From: Flavobacteriales bacterium
GTDB taxonomy: Bacteria; Bacteroidota; Bacteroidia; Flavobacteriales; UBA1820
Length of the DNA: 64,000 nucleotides
Assembly (NCBI GenBank): GCA_003150615.1
Contig: QALN01000006.1
Coordinates: forward strand, 155,721-219,720
Direction: 5' to 3'
Shown: positions 1 through 8,400 of the stretch, one piece after another
How positions within the stretch are numbered: the first letter of the stretch is position 1
How the letters are laid out: every line of letters begins with the position of its first letter
The notes under the pieces: model-generated
Databases searched by the model: none
What the model was told of the DNA's origin: nothing
What the model saw: the letters and a program-made list of their open reading frames with translations, nothing else
Translations under genes and position numbers: made by a program

Positions 1-1
1 T

Positions 2-640
2 AAAAAAGTTGTTAGGTATGCTGTTGAACACGATATTATGTTAAAAAACCCGTGTACAGGCATAACTATAAAAGTGGACGACCAGCAATTAAGGAAAGAG
101 GTACTATCACCGGAGGAAATACAACAATTGATAGGAACCCACTATGAACACGAGAACCTAAATATAAGACGGGCTTTTATTTTTTGTCTCTATTGTGGGT
201 TGAGACACTGTGATGTGAGAAACCTTACATTTTCTAATGTGGATTATGCTAACAGGCTGTTGTTGTTTGAGCAGAGCAAAACAAAAGGGCATAGCGTCAA
301 AAGCGGAGTGGTTATTCCTTTGAATGATGGCCTATTAAAGCTGATAGGTGAGCCGAGTAACCCCGATAGGAGGAATGAGTTAATCTTTCCCCTGCCCAGT
401 TATGAAATGTGCTTAAAAGCCTTAAAACATTGGGTAAAGCGAGCAGGAATAAATAAACATATAAGTTGGCATTGCGCGCGGCATTCTTTTGCGGTGAATA
501 TTCTCAACAATGGAGCGAATATTAAAACGGTTGCGAGCCTTTTAGGGCATAGTGGGCTGAAACATACAGAAAAATACACAAGAGCAATAGACAGCCTTAA
601 AGAAGCAGCAATAAATAGTTTGCCGGAACTTAAAATGTAG
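2..640 (+). CDS. Tyrosine recombinase/integrase, C-terminal part (gene starts left of window)
   Basis: Catalytic domain of a phage-type tyrosine integrase, which would integrate and excise the element by site-specific recombination. The reading frame is open from base 2, so the N-terminal arm-binding and SAM-like domains lie outside the window; the first internal ATG is at 38. The visible catalytic pattern is complete: Arg in GLRHCDV, a Lys in the beta-hairpin region (SKTKGHSVKSG), His-x-x-Arg in HCARHSF, His in LLGHSG, and the nucleophile Tyr in HTEKYT. An adjacent gene begins 7 bp downstream and is probably co-transcribed. The gene points into the element, as expected if the left attachment site lies just beyond the window. 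Family assignment is secure; the target site is inferred. Confidence 0.95.
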   Translation, partial: KKVVRYAVEHDIMLKNPCTGITIKVDDQQLRKEVLSPEEIQQLIGTHYEHENLNIRRAFIFCLYCGLRHCDVRNLTFSNVDYANRLLLFEQSKTKGHSVKSGVVIPLNDGLLKLIGEPSNPDRRNELIFPLPSYEMCLKALKHWVKRAGINKHISWHCARHSFAVNILNNGANIKTVASLLGHSGLKHTEKYTRAIDSLKEAAINSLPELKM

Positions 641-647
641 AAAAACG

Positions 648-1538
648 ATGAAGAAAAAATTTTCAGAGTTGAGCCTTGAAGAGTTTACCAGGGTACTGTG
701 TGGTATGGAGGGAAATTACAGCCTTTCTTTGACGTTATTTCTCAATTCGGGGGATAAGGTGTGTGAAGCGATCGATGGGACGTATTCAGAACTATATGAT
801 TTCTGCATGGGTGAATTAGCGAAATATCCAGACAATAAAAAAGTTCAGGCTTCTTTAAAGGAACTCGAAGAAAACGCGTTCGATTATGATGTAGACTTTG
901 AGACATTAGATATAAATGACTATCTGGAAAATAAAACAAAAGGTTTTCAAAAGGACAGGTGTAGTATTGTCCTGCGTGACCTGAAATATTATCATTTGAA
1001 TATCAATGAAGAAAGGGAAAAATACGTGGAGGAAAAAATTTTACAGGGATGGAAAGATTATAAGGTAAGAAAAATAAAAGGCCCGGATAGCGGAAGTCTG
1101 GCCGGAATAATAGGTGATATCGACGTGATAGACTATAAAGATGCGTATAATAAGATTTACGGTTATTATTATGATTACTATTATCTATATGCTATAAAAG
1201 TGTTAGAAAGTAAGGTAGAGCAGATAGATGAGGTTAAATTTCCGCCGGAATTAGATAATCCGCAAACCAAGAAATATTTTGATAGGGCATTAAAAGCCGG
1301 ATATATGGAGTTATCAAACGCAGGATTGAAATGGAATGCCATAGGGGGAAAAGGCGGTAATTCCCAATTAGGATATTTTTGTAGTAAGGTATACAGCCCT
1401 CCACGTCCCATCTCTGCCCTTGAAAATTTGTTTAAGGTTACAAGGCTTTCATCGTATATAACAAATGCAGGTCTTGATGTAAGAAGGGCCGACACTATTA
1501 AATGGAGAAACGATGTCGATAAATTATTTCAAGATTGA
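648..1538 (+). CDS. Hypothetical protein of Bacteroidota mobile elements
   Basis: I do not assign a function. The 296-residue protein is soluble, with no signal peptide or membrane segment. The N-terminal half is acidic and helical. Around residues 168 to 185 there is a remarkable tyrosine-rich stretch (YGYYYDYYYLYAIK). The C-terminal third (FDRALKAGYMELSN and on to the end) reads like a compact helical domain that I associate with small proteins of Bacteroides elements, possibly the DUF6043 type, but this is from memory and unverified. It starts 7 bp after the integrase stop and ends at a strong terminator, so integrase and this protein probably form one transcript. A role in recombination control or cargo is possible. 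Confidence 0.75.
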   Translation: MKKKFSELSLEEFTRVLCGMEGNYSLSLTLFLNSGDKVCEAIDGTYSELYDFCMGELAKYPDNKKVQASLKELEENAFDYDVDFETLDINDYLENKTKGFQKDRCSIVLRDLKYYHLNINEEREKYVEEKILQGWKDYKVRKIKGPDSGSLAGIIGDIDVIDYKDAYNKIYGYYYDYYYLYAIKVLESKVEQIDEVKFPPELDNPQTKKYFDRALKAGYMELSNAGLKWNAIGGKGGNSQLGYFCSKVYSPPRPISALENLFKVTRLSSYITNAGLDVRRADTIKWRNDVDKLFQD

Positions 1539-1541
1539 TTT

Positions 1542-1566
1542 AGCCCCTTTATAGGGGCTTTTTTAT
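1542..1566 (+). terminator. Rho-independent terminator after the integrase operon
   Basis: A 7-bp stem AGCCCCT/AGGGGCT with a 4-base loop is followed by a run of T at 1559 to 1565. It starts 4 bp after the stop of the preceding gene and separates the integrase unit from the replication genes. Confidence 0.85.
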
Positions 1567-1741
1567 TGGGATGAAATTAGACTAATTTTACTCTATATTC
1601 TTTCTTTCTTTAGCCCTCTATTTTTGCACTTGTATTCACTCGGATAGCGAGCGCAAGTCTATCGCGAAGGATTACACGGGCAAATACGGGGGAGTCTTGC
1701 GCCTCAATCCAGAAAGCCCAGACTATTTAATAAATACAGTC

Positions 1742-2032
1742 ATGGACAAAGAATTAAAACAGGTTGCCGACCTTGTAACGGCAAATACAATCTTCTGCAC
1801 TAAAGAAATACTAACAAGCGACGAGGCCGCTAAATATATGGGTATATCCAAGAGTTACCTTTATAAACTGACTATGAGACAAATAATACCTCATTATAAG
1901 CCGATGGGTAAAATGTGTTACTTCAACCGGGCAGAGCTTGAACAATGGTTGCAGAGTAACCGCGTATCCACTTCTGCCGATATAAACCAACTTGCGCAGA
2001 CTTATTGCATGAATAAAGGAGGCGTAAAATAG
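1742..2032 (+). CDS. Excisionase-like helix-turn-helix protein (HTH_17/MerR-type)
   Basis: Small DNA-binding protein of 96 residues. The core (LTSDEAAKYMGISKSYLYKL, then a short wing with PHYKPMGKMCYF and the closing ELEQWL) is the pattern of HTH_17 excisionase-family proteins common next to integrases and primase-helicases in Bacteroidota elements. The frame is open further upstream from a TTG at 1697, but the ATG at 1742 is preferred because the upstream residues are not part of the fold. It precedes the helicase gene by 61 bp in the same direction. Likely roles are directionality of recombination or control of the replication operon; which one cannot be told from sequence. Confidence 0.85.
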   Translation: MDKELKQVADLVTANTIFCTKEILTSDEAAKYMGISKSYLYKLTMRQIIPHYKPMGKMCYFNRAELEQWLQSNRVSTSADINQLAQTYCMNKGGVK

Positions 2033-2093
2033 TCGTCGATGTAGACATGGATCTGGAGCTTTTTTAGACAGAACCCCGAATAAATGAAAAAAC

Positions 2094-3614
2094 ATGAACA
2101 ATACAGCAGTACAACCGCAGGACGGGCCACGTGTCGCGTCCCCTCTGATATCGTCCCTTAGGGAAGATTTCCAGACCAAAACCCGCGAAATTAAAGCCGA
2201 CCGAGCAGCCAAAGCCGAGAAAGAAATAAAAGGACGCACCGTAACGGATGTATTATCCGAATTGATAAATACTTTTGAAGAAATCGATTTCCGGGAACGC
2301 GCAAAACTTGAACCCGACCAGAAAATAACCCAAAAAATATATGTAGTCCAATCCGCAGACATAATACTGGAGAAAGCCAAAGCGCAGAACTGGGGAATAG
2401 GGGTTAACAACGATTTCATTTATATATATAATGGCAAATATTGGCAACCCACGGGAACCGGGGATTTTAAAACATTCTTGTCTGACGCAGCAAAAAAAAT
2501 GGGTGTCCCGTTGAATGATGCGAAGTATTACAAATTTCAGGACGAACTATACAAGCAATTCATAAGCATCGCCAATCTTACAACTCCGGATCCGAACAAT
2601 AATATCACGCTCATAAACTTACAAAACGGGACATTTGAAATATCAAAAGACAAACAGAGCCTAAGAGACTACCGCAGGGAAGATTTTTTAAAATATCAAT
2701 TGACGTTCTCTTATGACCCCTCCGCAGAAGCCCCGATGTTTGAAAAATACCTCGAACGCGTATTGCCCGATGAGGATTGCCGTAAGGTTTTAGCTGAATA
2801 CATCGGATATATATTTACTCACGGGCTTAAACTTGAGAAAATAGCCCTTTTATACGGTAGTGGCGCGAATGGCAAAAGCGTATTTTTCGATATTATAACC
2901 GCTTTACTGGGGCGCGAGAATACATGTTCTTTTTCGCTTCAATCCCTTACGAAAACAGACAGCTATCAACGCGGAGAACTATCCGACAAATTACTTAATT
3001 ACGCGTCGGAAATAAACGGCTCGCTTGAAGCATCCATATTTAAACAACTGGCAAGCGGTGAACCCGTCGGAGCCCGTCGCATATATGGCCGTCCGTTCAC
3101 AATGGAAAAATACGCCAAGCTCATGTTTAACTGCAACGAATTGCCGAAAGAAACGGAACAAACGCACGCATTTTTCCGCCGCTTCCTGATAATACCGTTC
3201 ACACAGACGATACCGGAAGCAGAGCGGGACGTTAACCTGTCAAAAAAAATAATCGGGAGCGAATTAAGCGGCGTATTCAACTGGGTATTGGACGGACTAA
3301 AACGGTTATTAGCACAAGGAGCGTTTACCGCCTCGCCCGTTATAGAAAATCAACTTAAAGAGTTCCGCATGCAGTCCGACAGCGTAAGTATGTTTCTTGA
3401 GGAGTGCAGCTATAAACAATCTTCTGACAATAAAATACTATTGCAAACCCTGTACAACGAATACCGCAATTTCTGCCTTGTCAACGGGTATTATTCCGTG
3501 TCAAATAAAACCCTCAAAACCCGGCTCGAAACACTTGGTTACGAGACACGGAAAACAATGGCCGGGCAATGCGTGTTCATTGAGAAAAGCGACGAACATT
3601 TTAACACCTTTTAA
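2094..3614 (+). CDS. D5/P4-type primase-helicase, superfamily 3 ATPase
   Basis: Replicative DNA helicase of phage, satellite and plasmid type. The 506-residue protein has a D5-like N-terminal part (about 85 to 220) and an SF3 AAA+ core. Walker A is GSGANGKS at 255 to 262. It is followed by the conserved stretch ending in LLNYASEING, the motif C region LMFNCNELPK, and the arginine-finger segment FFRRFLIIPF. The C-terminal part (from about 430) is a winged-helix-like tail. It is shorter than phage P4 alpha protein, and the primase-like zinc/TOPRIM part appears to be supplied by the separate gene that begins at 3813. The last codons overlap an iteron-bearing 188-bp repeat that looks like its origin. 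Confidence 0.92.
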   Translation: MNNTAVQPQDGPRVASPLISSLREDFQTKTREIKADRAAKAEKEIKGRTVTDVLSELINTFEEIDFRERAKLEPDQKITQKIYVVQSADIILEKAKAQNWGIGVNNDFIYIYNGKYWQPTGTGDFKTFLSDAAKKMGVPLNDAKYYKFQDELYKQFISIANLTTPDPNNNITLINLQNGTFEISKDKQSLRDYRREDFLKYQLTFSYDPSAEAPMFEKYLERVLPDEDCRKVLAEYIGYIFTHGLKLEKIALLYGSGANGKSVFFDIITALLGRENTCSFSLQSLTKTDSYQRGELSDKLLNYASEINGSLEASIFKQLASGEPVGARRIYGRPFTMEKYAKLMFNCNELPKETEQTHAFFRRFLIIPFTQTIPEAERDVNLSKKIIGSELSGVFNWVLDGLKRLLAQGAFTASPVIENQLKEFRMQSDSVSMFLEECSYKQSSDNKILLQTLYNEYRNFCLVNGYYSVSNKTLKTRLETLGYETRKTMAGQCVFIEKSDEHFNTF

Positions 3615-3787
3615 CTAAATTAAGGGGCAAAAAAAATATCTTTTTTCGAGCGTCATTTCCGTCACTTCCGTCATAATCAATACAAATAATTAAACATCAA
3701 TGTATTGCAAAAGCTTGTTTGTTAAAAAATATGACGATGTATGACGATAATGACGGAGTTGTTGATTTGAGCAATTGATTAATGTTA
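3600..3787. repeat. Left copy of perfect 188-bp inverted repeat; candidate iteron origin
   Basis: Read base by base, this segment is the exact reverse complement of 15165 to 15352. Inside it, CGTCA occurs at 3651, 3660 and 3669 (9-bp steps), and the inverse TGACG occurs at 3732, 3742 and 3751 (10- and 9-bp steps). The two triplets face each other across about 60 bp of AT-rich DNA. That is the layout of an iteron-type replication origin. It begins inside the last codons of the helicase gene and stops 25 bp before the next gene. Identity and iterons are seen directly; the origin role is inferred by comparison with the alpha-protein-binding iterons of phage P4 ori and crr. Confidence 0.9.
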
Positions 3788-3812
3788 TAACAATGTTAAG
3801 AATATAGATGTC

Positions 3813-4955
3813 ATGGCGTATAAATACGAACTCGAAAAATACAACACCATACGCAGCCGCTATACCTGTCCGGCCTGCGGGCATAAACACCAGTTTGCGC
3901 GATACGTCGATATTGATACGGGTGAGTATATATCCGATGAGGTAGGCAAATGCAACAGAGAGGACAAATGCGGCTATCATTACACCCCGGCGCAATACTT
4001 CAGGGAACACCCCGAAAGCCGCAGAGAGGAAACCACGATTAAACCGGGAGGCAATGAAAAAACCAAAAGACCCGGTGAGTTTTCAGAAAACCCAAAAAAC
4101 GCGCCGAGGGGCGTTATACCGTGCGAATACGTAAATAAATCGCTTGGGTATGGCTCGTCTTTTATATATTTTTTGTGCTCCGTATTCGACAGTGGCAGCC
4201 TTACATCCCCCACCATTGAACGCCTGATGCGTCAATACTATTTGGGATGCACCAGAGGCGGCGCGGTAATATATTGGCAGATAGACACAAAAAAGCGGGT
4301 AAGGACGGGCAAAATAATGCAATACAACCCGGAAACGGGAAAACGCATAAAGAATAACACCGGAGCCATAGACTGGGTGCATTCCAGGCTTAAACGGAAC
4401 GGAATACTGCCTGCCTCATGGGAGCTCTCACAGTGCCTTTTCGGCGAGCACCTGTTAAGCGAGCGCCCGACCGATATCGTATGTCTTGTGGAGAGCGAAA
4501 AAACGGCTATTATCGGCAGCGGTGCTATGCCGGAATACGTGTGGCTCGCCACCGGAGGAAAACAAAACCTCAAATCCGACAAATGCGCATGCTTAAAAGG
4601 GCGTGACGTGATTGTTTGCCCCGACTTGGGAGTATTCAACCTTTGGAGCGAAAAAGTACGGGAAATCGCAAATAAATGCGGTTTTGATGCGCGCCTTTCT
4701 GATTTTCTCGAAAACATAGCGAGCGATAAGGAAAAACACGAAGGGTATGATATCGCCGATTACCTGATACCGGAATTGCGGAAAGCGGGACAGCAAAACA
4801 ACCCAAAGGTTACCCAAAGGGTAAACGGAACGATCGCGGCCAACTCCGGCATGTTATCCTATTTAGGCAACATCAACCCATATATTTACGACCTTATAGG
4901 AGAATTGAACATAGATACGTCATTATTAAGCGATTATCCGGTATGTTCCGCTTGA
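3813..4955 (+). CDS. DUF6371-like zinc-finger/TOPRIM primase-type protein
   Basis: A 380-residue protein with an N-terminal zinc-binding module (CPACGHKH at about 19 to 26, then CNREDKCGYHYTP), which resembles the zinc ribbon of primases. A central domain starts near residue 100, and a C-terminal TOPRIM-like core follows: acidic VESEKTA, then a glycine-bearing strand WLATGG, then VIVCPDLG. I associate this architecture with DUF6371 proteins found beside helicases in Bacteroidota elements. The likely role is priming or an accessory role in element replication together with the preceding helicase. The final 46 residues are linker-like. The gene begins 25 bp after the candidate origin. Confidence 0.8.
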   Translation: MAYKYELEKYNTIRSRYTCPACGHKHQFARYVDIDTGEYISDEVGKCNREDKCGYHYTPAQYFREHPESRREETTIKPGGNEKTKRPGEFSENPKNAPRGVIPCEYVNKSLGYGSSFIYFLCSVFDSGSLTSPTIERLMRQYYLGCTRGGAVIYWQIDTKKRVRTGKIMQYNPETGKRIKNNTGAIDWVHSRLKRNGILPASWELSQCLFGEHLLSERPTDIVCLVESEKTAIIGSGAMPEYVWLATGGKQNLKSDKCACLKGRDVIVCPDLGVFNLWSEKVREIANKCGFDARLSDFLENIASDKEKHEGYDIADYLIPELRKAGQQNNPKVTQRVNGTIAANSGMLSYLGNINPYIYDLIGELNIDTSLLSDYPVCSA

Positions 4956-4982
4956 TTTCCATGTAAAAAATGCGTATCTTTA
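4952..4982 (+). promoter_or_regulatory. Bacteroidota-type promoter overlapping the end of the DUF6371-like gene
   Basis: TTG at 4952 to 4954, exactly 20 bp spacing, then TATCTTTA at 4975 to 4982, one base short of the TAnnTTTG consensus. A transcript starting near 4989 would reach the strong terminator at 5040 to 5066. Confidence 0.5.
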
Positions 4983-4988
4983 CATCAA

Positions 4989-5066
4989 AGTTCAGGCTTA
5001 TATTTTATTATCGTTGTACCCGGTAATTGTTCAGTAAAGGAGCGGATTAAAAACCGCTCTTTTTTT
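4989..5066 (+). ncRNA. Candidate small RNA of about 78 nt
   Basis: There is no ORF here. A promoter-like pair lies just upstream (4952 to 4982), and the segment ends in a strong terminator. The interval could also simply be the 3' UTR of the preceding gene. A short independent RNA is an inference from promoter and terminator placement. Confidence 0.35.
5040..5066 (+). terminator. Rho-independent terminator
   Basis: 6-bp stem GAGCGG/CCGCTC with an 8-base A-rich loop, then seven T at 5060 to 5066. It closes either the DUF6371-like transcript or a short RNA started at about 4989. Confidence 0.85.
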
Positions 5067-5120
5067 GTGCCGGAAACACCCCTGCAACCGTTTGTTTAGT
5101 GTCTGCGTTGTTGTTTTCTA

Positions 5121-5290
5121 ACTAATTGATTTTCACCGATATGGGATTTTCTCACTACGGCCTTAATTATTTGATTTTCAGCAATACCAGATTTTCTGGT
5201 AATGGCCTTAATTATTTGATTTTCAGATATACGGGATTTTCCCGCAATTGCCTTAATTATTTGATTTCCAGCAATACGGGATTTTCCCGC
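5121..5290. repeat. Four-unit hairpin array (repeat family H) with covarying stems
   Basis: Four units with about 45-bp period. Each has a conserved leader (TTAATTATTTGATTTTCA in units 2 to 4, AACTAATTGATTTTCAC in unit 1) followed by a small palindrome around GATTTTC. The palindromes are TGGGATTTTCTCA (5142, imperfect), CCAGATTTTCTGG (5187 to 5199), and CGGGATTTTCCCG at 5232 to 5244 and 5277 to 5289. Stem bases differ between units but remain complementary. Related single units lie at 15545 to 15581 and, inverted, at 18439 to 18520. Any protein read through here is a translation of the repeats, not a gene. Confidence 0.9.
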
Positions 5291-5362
5291 AATGAGGTTT
5301 TAACTATAAAAAACGCATTTATATTTCTGTTTTACAGGGGAAATTCGTATATTTATACCGCT

Positions 5363-5458
5363 TGGCCCGGATACACACCGTAAGGTCAAGCAAAAACAGT
5401 GTGTACCGAAGGCCAATAACGGTCATTGCCTCATTTATGGGGTGATGGCCGTTTTTTA
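5363..5458 (+). ncRNA. Candidate structured RNA, two long hairpins before the tape-measure gene
   Basis: Hairpin 1 pairs 5363 to 5379 with 5400 to 5417: TTGGCC/GGCCAA, CGG/CCG and TACACAC/GTGTGTA, with an A bulge and an AA bulge and a 20-base loop. Hairpin 2 pairs 5419 to 5434 with 5439 to 5454 over 16 consecutive pairs, four of them G-U wobbles that work only on the plus strand as RNA, around a 4-base loop. Six T at 5453 to 5458 follow. A TATATTTA box lies upstream at 5349. It could be an independent RNA or a leader/attenuator for the large gene starting at 5489. Structure is seen; function is unknown. Confidence 0.6.
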
Positions 5459-5488
5459 TTTAAATACCAATTAAAGAACAAACAAAGT

Positions 5489-8400
5489 ATGTCCCTGAAT
5501 TTAAGCGTAGAAATAGACGGAGCGAAGTATTTGGCCGCCTTGCGGAAAATGAGACGCAAAACGAAACAAACGATCGACGGCATTGTCTCGGACTCTTCAA
5601 ATCTTGACAAGGCTCTGATGCGCACCGCTAAAAACCTCGAACAAGGCAATTTATTACGCGGTCTTGATGCTAAAAGTTCTGATATATACGGTAAAATGTC
5701 GCAGGGCGCGCAAAAACTGGCGAAGGATATTCAGGATGTTGCCGTAGCTTTGGCGCAGCTTCAAAAGATGCAACGCTCGTTAACATCCGATTTCGACCAG
5801 GGCCTCATATCGCAGGATGCCTATACGACCGCGATGGCCCGGTTGTGCGTACTGGAGGACGAACTAACAACACAGATACAAGACAATGAGGCGGCTCTTA
5901 GAAAGCGGCAAATAACCTCTAAACAGGAGGAGGGAAGCATCGAAGCGCTCCAGACTAAAATATCCCTGTTGACAACGGATTATATGAGACTCTCCGAAGC
6001 GCAGCGCAACGGGCCGCAAGGGGAAACATTGCTAAAAAACTTATCGGAAGCACAAGTAAAAATGCAGACGGCCACAGCCGCCATGAATGGCTATGCCCGC
6101 AACGCCGGGACGGGCTTCAACACTTTAAATTTTCAGGTACAGCAATTGGCCCGTGAACTGCCGTCGCTGGCCGTAGGGCCTCATATGTTCTTTCTGGCTA
6201 TCTCCAATAACCTGCCTATGCTTGCTGACGAACTGGCGCGCGCGAGAAGGGAGTATGACGCGCTCACTGCAACGGGCAAAACGGCTACTCCGGTATGGAA
6301 ACAAGTGGTATCGTCCATATTGAGTTGGCAGACGGCAATGGTCGGGAGTATAACCTTACTAACGCTGTACGGGGATAAAATCGTAAAGTGGGTGGCCGAT
6401 ATTTTCAAAGGACAAAAGGCGGCCATCGACATGGCCGAAGCCCTTAGGGACATGAATGAAGCAATGGATTTCAGTGGCGTAGGCAAGCAAATAACCGATT
6501 TCCGCTCTTTACAACAGGTATGGAACAGTCTGGGCGATGATGTAAACGCCCAAAAACAGTTTCTTATAGATTACAACGGCGAGCTCGAAAAATTAGACGT
6601 GTCTGTAAATGATATCGTCGATGCAGAAATACTGTTTGTACGCAATTCAGACAGTTATATACAATCGCTTGTTTTGCGCGCACAAGCCGCCGCAGGGCTT
6701 AAACTCGCCTCGGAGCAATACGCCGAAGCGATAAAAAACGACGTAGAAAACGGTGAAAAACTGGCAAAGCTACAAGAACGGCTGAATTTCTTACGGAAAC
6801 AGGATGTTAATTATACTGAAACGTTCGCTACTGGAGTTGCTACCGCTCCGACAGCCGAACACAGCCGCGACGCACTTATAAAAGGGGTCGAAACAGCGAT
6901 AGCCAATTTAAAGAAACAGAGCGATAACGCCATTGCACGCGGCAATGCTTATGTCGCCGCCGCGCAGTCATTGACAGCCACCGATAAGGAAACCCGCCGG
7001 GATTTATCCCTTGATGCCTCCCTTGAAAATCTCCGCTCGCAAGAAGCGTCATTAAGGCAACATATTGAAAACCTCGAAGCGCAGATAACCCAAGCACACT
7101 CTACCGTCATACGCAAGGCTTTAGAAACAGAACTGTCCAACTATAAAAACGACCTGGCAAAGACCACCGCCGATATAGAGAGACTGACGGATAAATCGGC
7201 GCACCAGAGTTACGGCGCAGCCTATGAAAGCGCAAAAAAAGAATGGGCTTCTGCAAAACGCGAACTCGACAAAATCAACAAAGACCGCGGCAGTTACACT
7301 ATCGAGCAATATAAAGAAGCGGAGGAAGCGGAGAAAAAAGCCCGCGAGAGTTACGAGCGGTTAGGCGGCGATACCGGGCAGGAGCGCCCCCGACGACACA
7401 AAGACGACAAAGCGCTAAGCGACAAACATAAACAGGAGCTAATACGGCAGGCGATAGACCTCGAATTTCAAGTTCGTCAAGCTACTATTAATGCAAAGGA
7501 GCAAGGAACTGAAAAAATTCTCGAACAGAATAAACTGGACTATGACAAACAGAAAGAACAAATCCGCCGCCAACAGGACGACCTGTTAGCCGTTTATCAA
7601 GAGCAGGAGCGCAAACTATGGGAGGCGGCAAATCCCGACTGGGAGAAACTCGGCCTTACATTCACTCCGGAGGCAAAACTCCCGCAGAACATTATAGACC
7701 AGTTCAACAAACTGAATGAAGCCAACAATCAAGACCTGGAAAGGAAAAACAAAGCGGCCACCGATAGAGCCGTTGAGCAATGGAATATTTATCTATCGAA
7801 ATACGGCGACTATCAACAGAAAAGGCTCGCCATAACAGAGTTATACAATAAGAAAATCGCAGAGGCGGCCACAGATGGCGAAAAAAAGTCTTTGGAGAGA
7901 GAACTGGAGGAGGCACTATCCGAACTGGACACGGAAGCAAATAAGGCCGTGTCTGCATTAAACAAGCTGTTCGACGACATGCACGACAAGACCTCCCGTG
8001 AAATGCGCGCTATCGCGGACAATGCAGAGGAAGCGTTACGGTTCGTTACAAACGGAGTATGGGATGAGGAAAAAGGCATAAGTTTTGGTATAACCAAAGA
8101 AACATTTGAAACGCTCGGCAGAAGCCCCGAAAAACTTGAAGCAGCGCGTAAGGGCATCGACGATATACGGCTGGCGGCAGATAAAGCCGACGGCCCGATA
8201 TCAAAGATAAGAGCCGGATTTCAGGCGCTTTTCAACACCAAGCCCGGAACAAAAGCGTTTGACGACGCTTTAGACCGTATAAAAGACGGGCTGACGGAAT
8301 TACAGGCAAAACTTGACGCTACCGGGGAACTGTTCGCAAATATGGGCGACGCGTTCGGCGCGACTGCATTGACGAGTGTATCGGAGGCAATAAATACAGC

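Noticed and set aside
1648..1702. Inverted GCGCAAG/CTTGCGC pair before the excisionase-like gene as an attachment core
   Set aside because: Arms are 7 bp only, with a 40-bp gap, and no match to the tRNA end; no support for a recombination site.
5126..5383. Rightward 85-residue reading frame
   Set aside because: It is a translation of the hairpin repeats (periodic NYLI and GFSRN blocks), and its end runs into the structured RNA.
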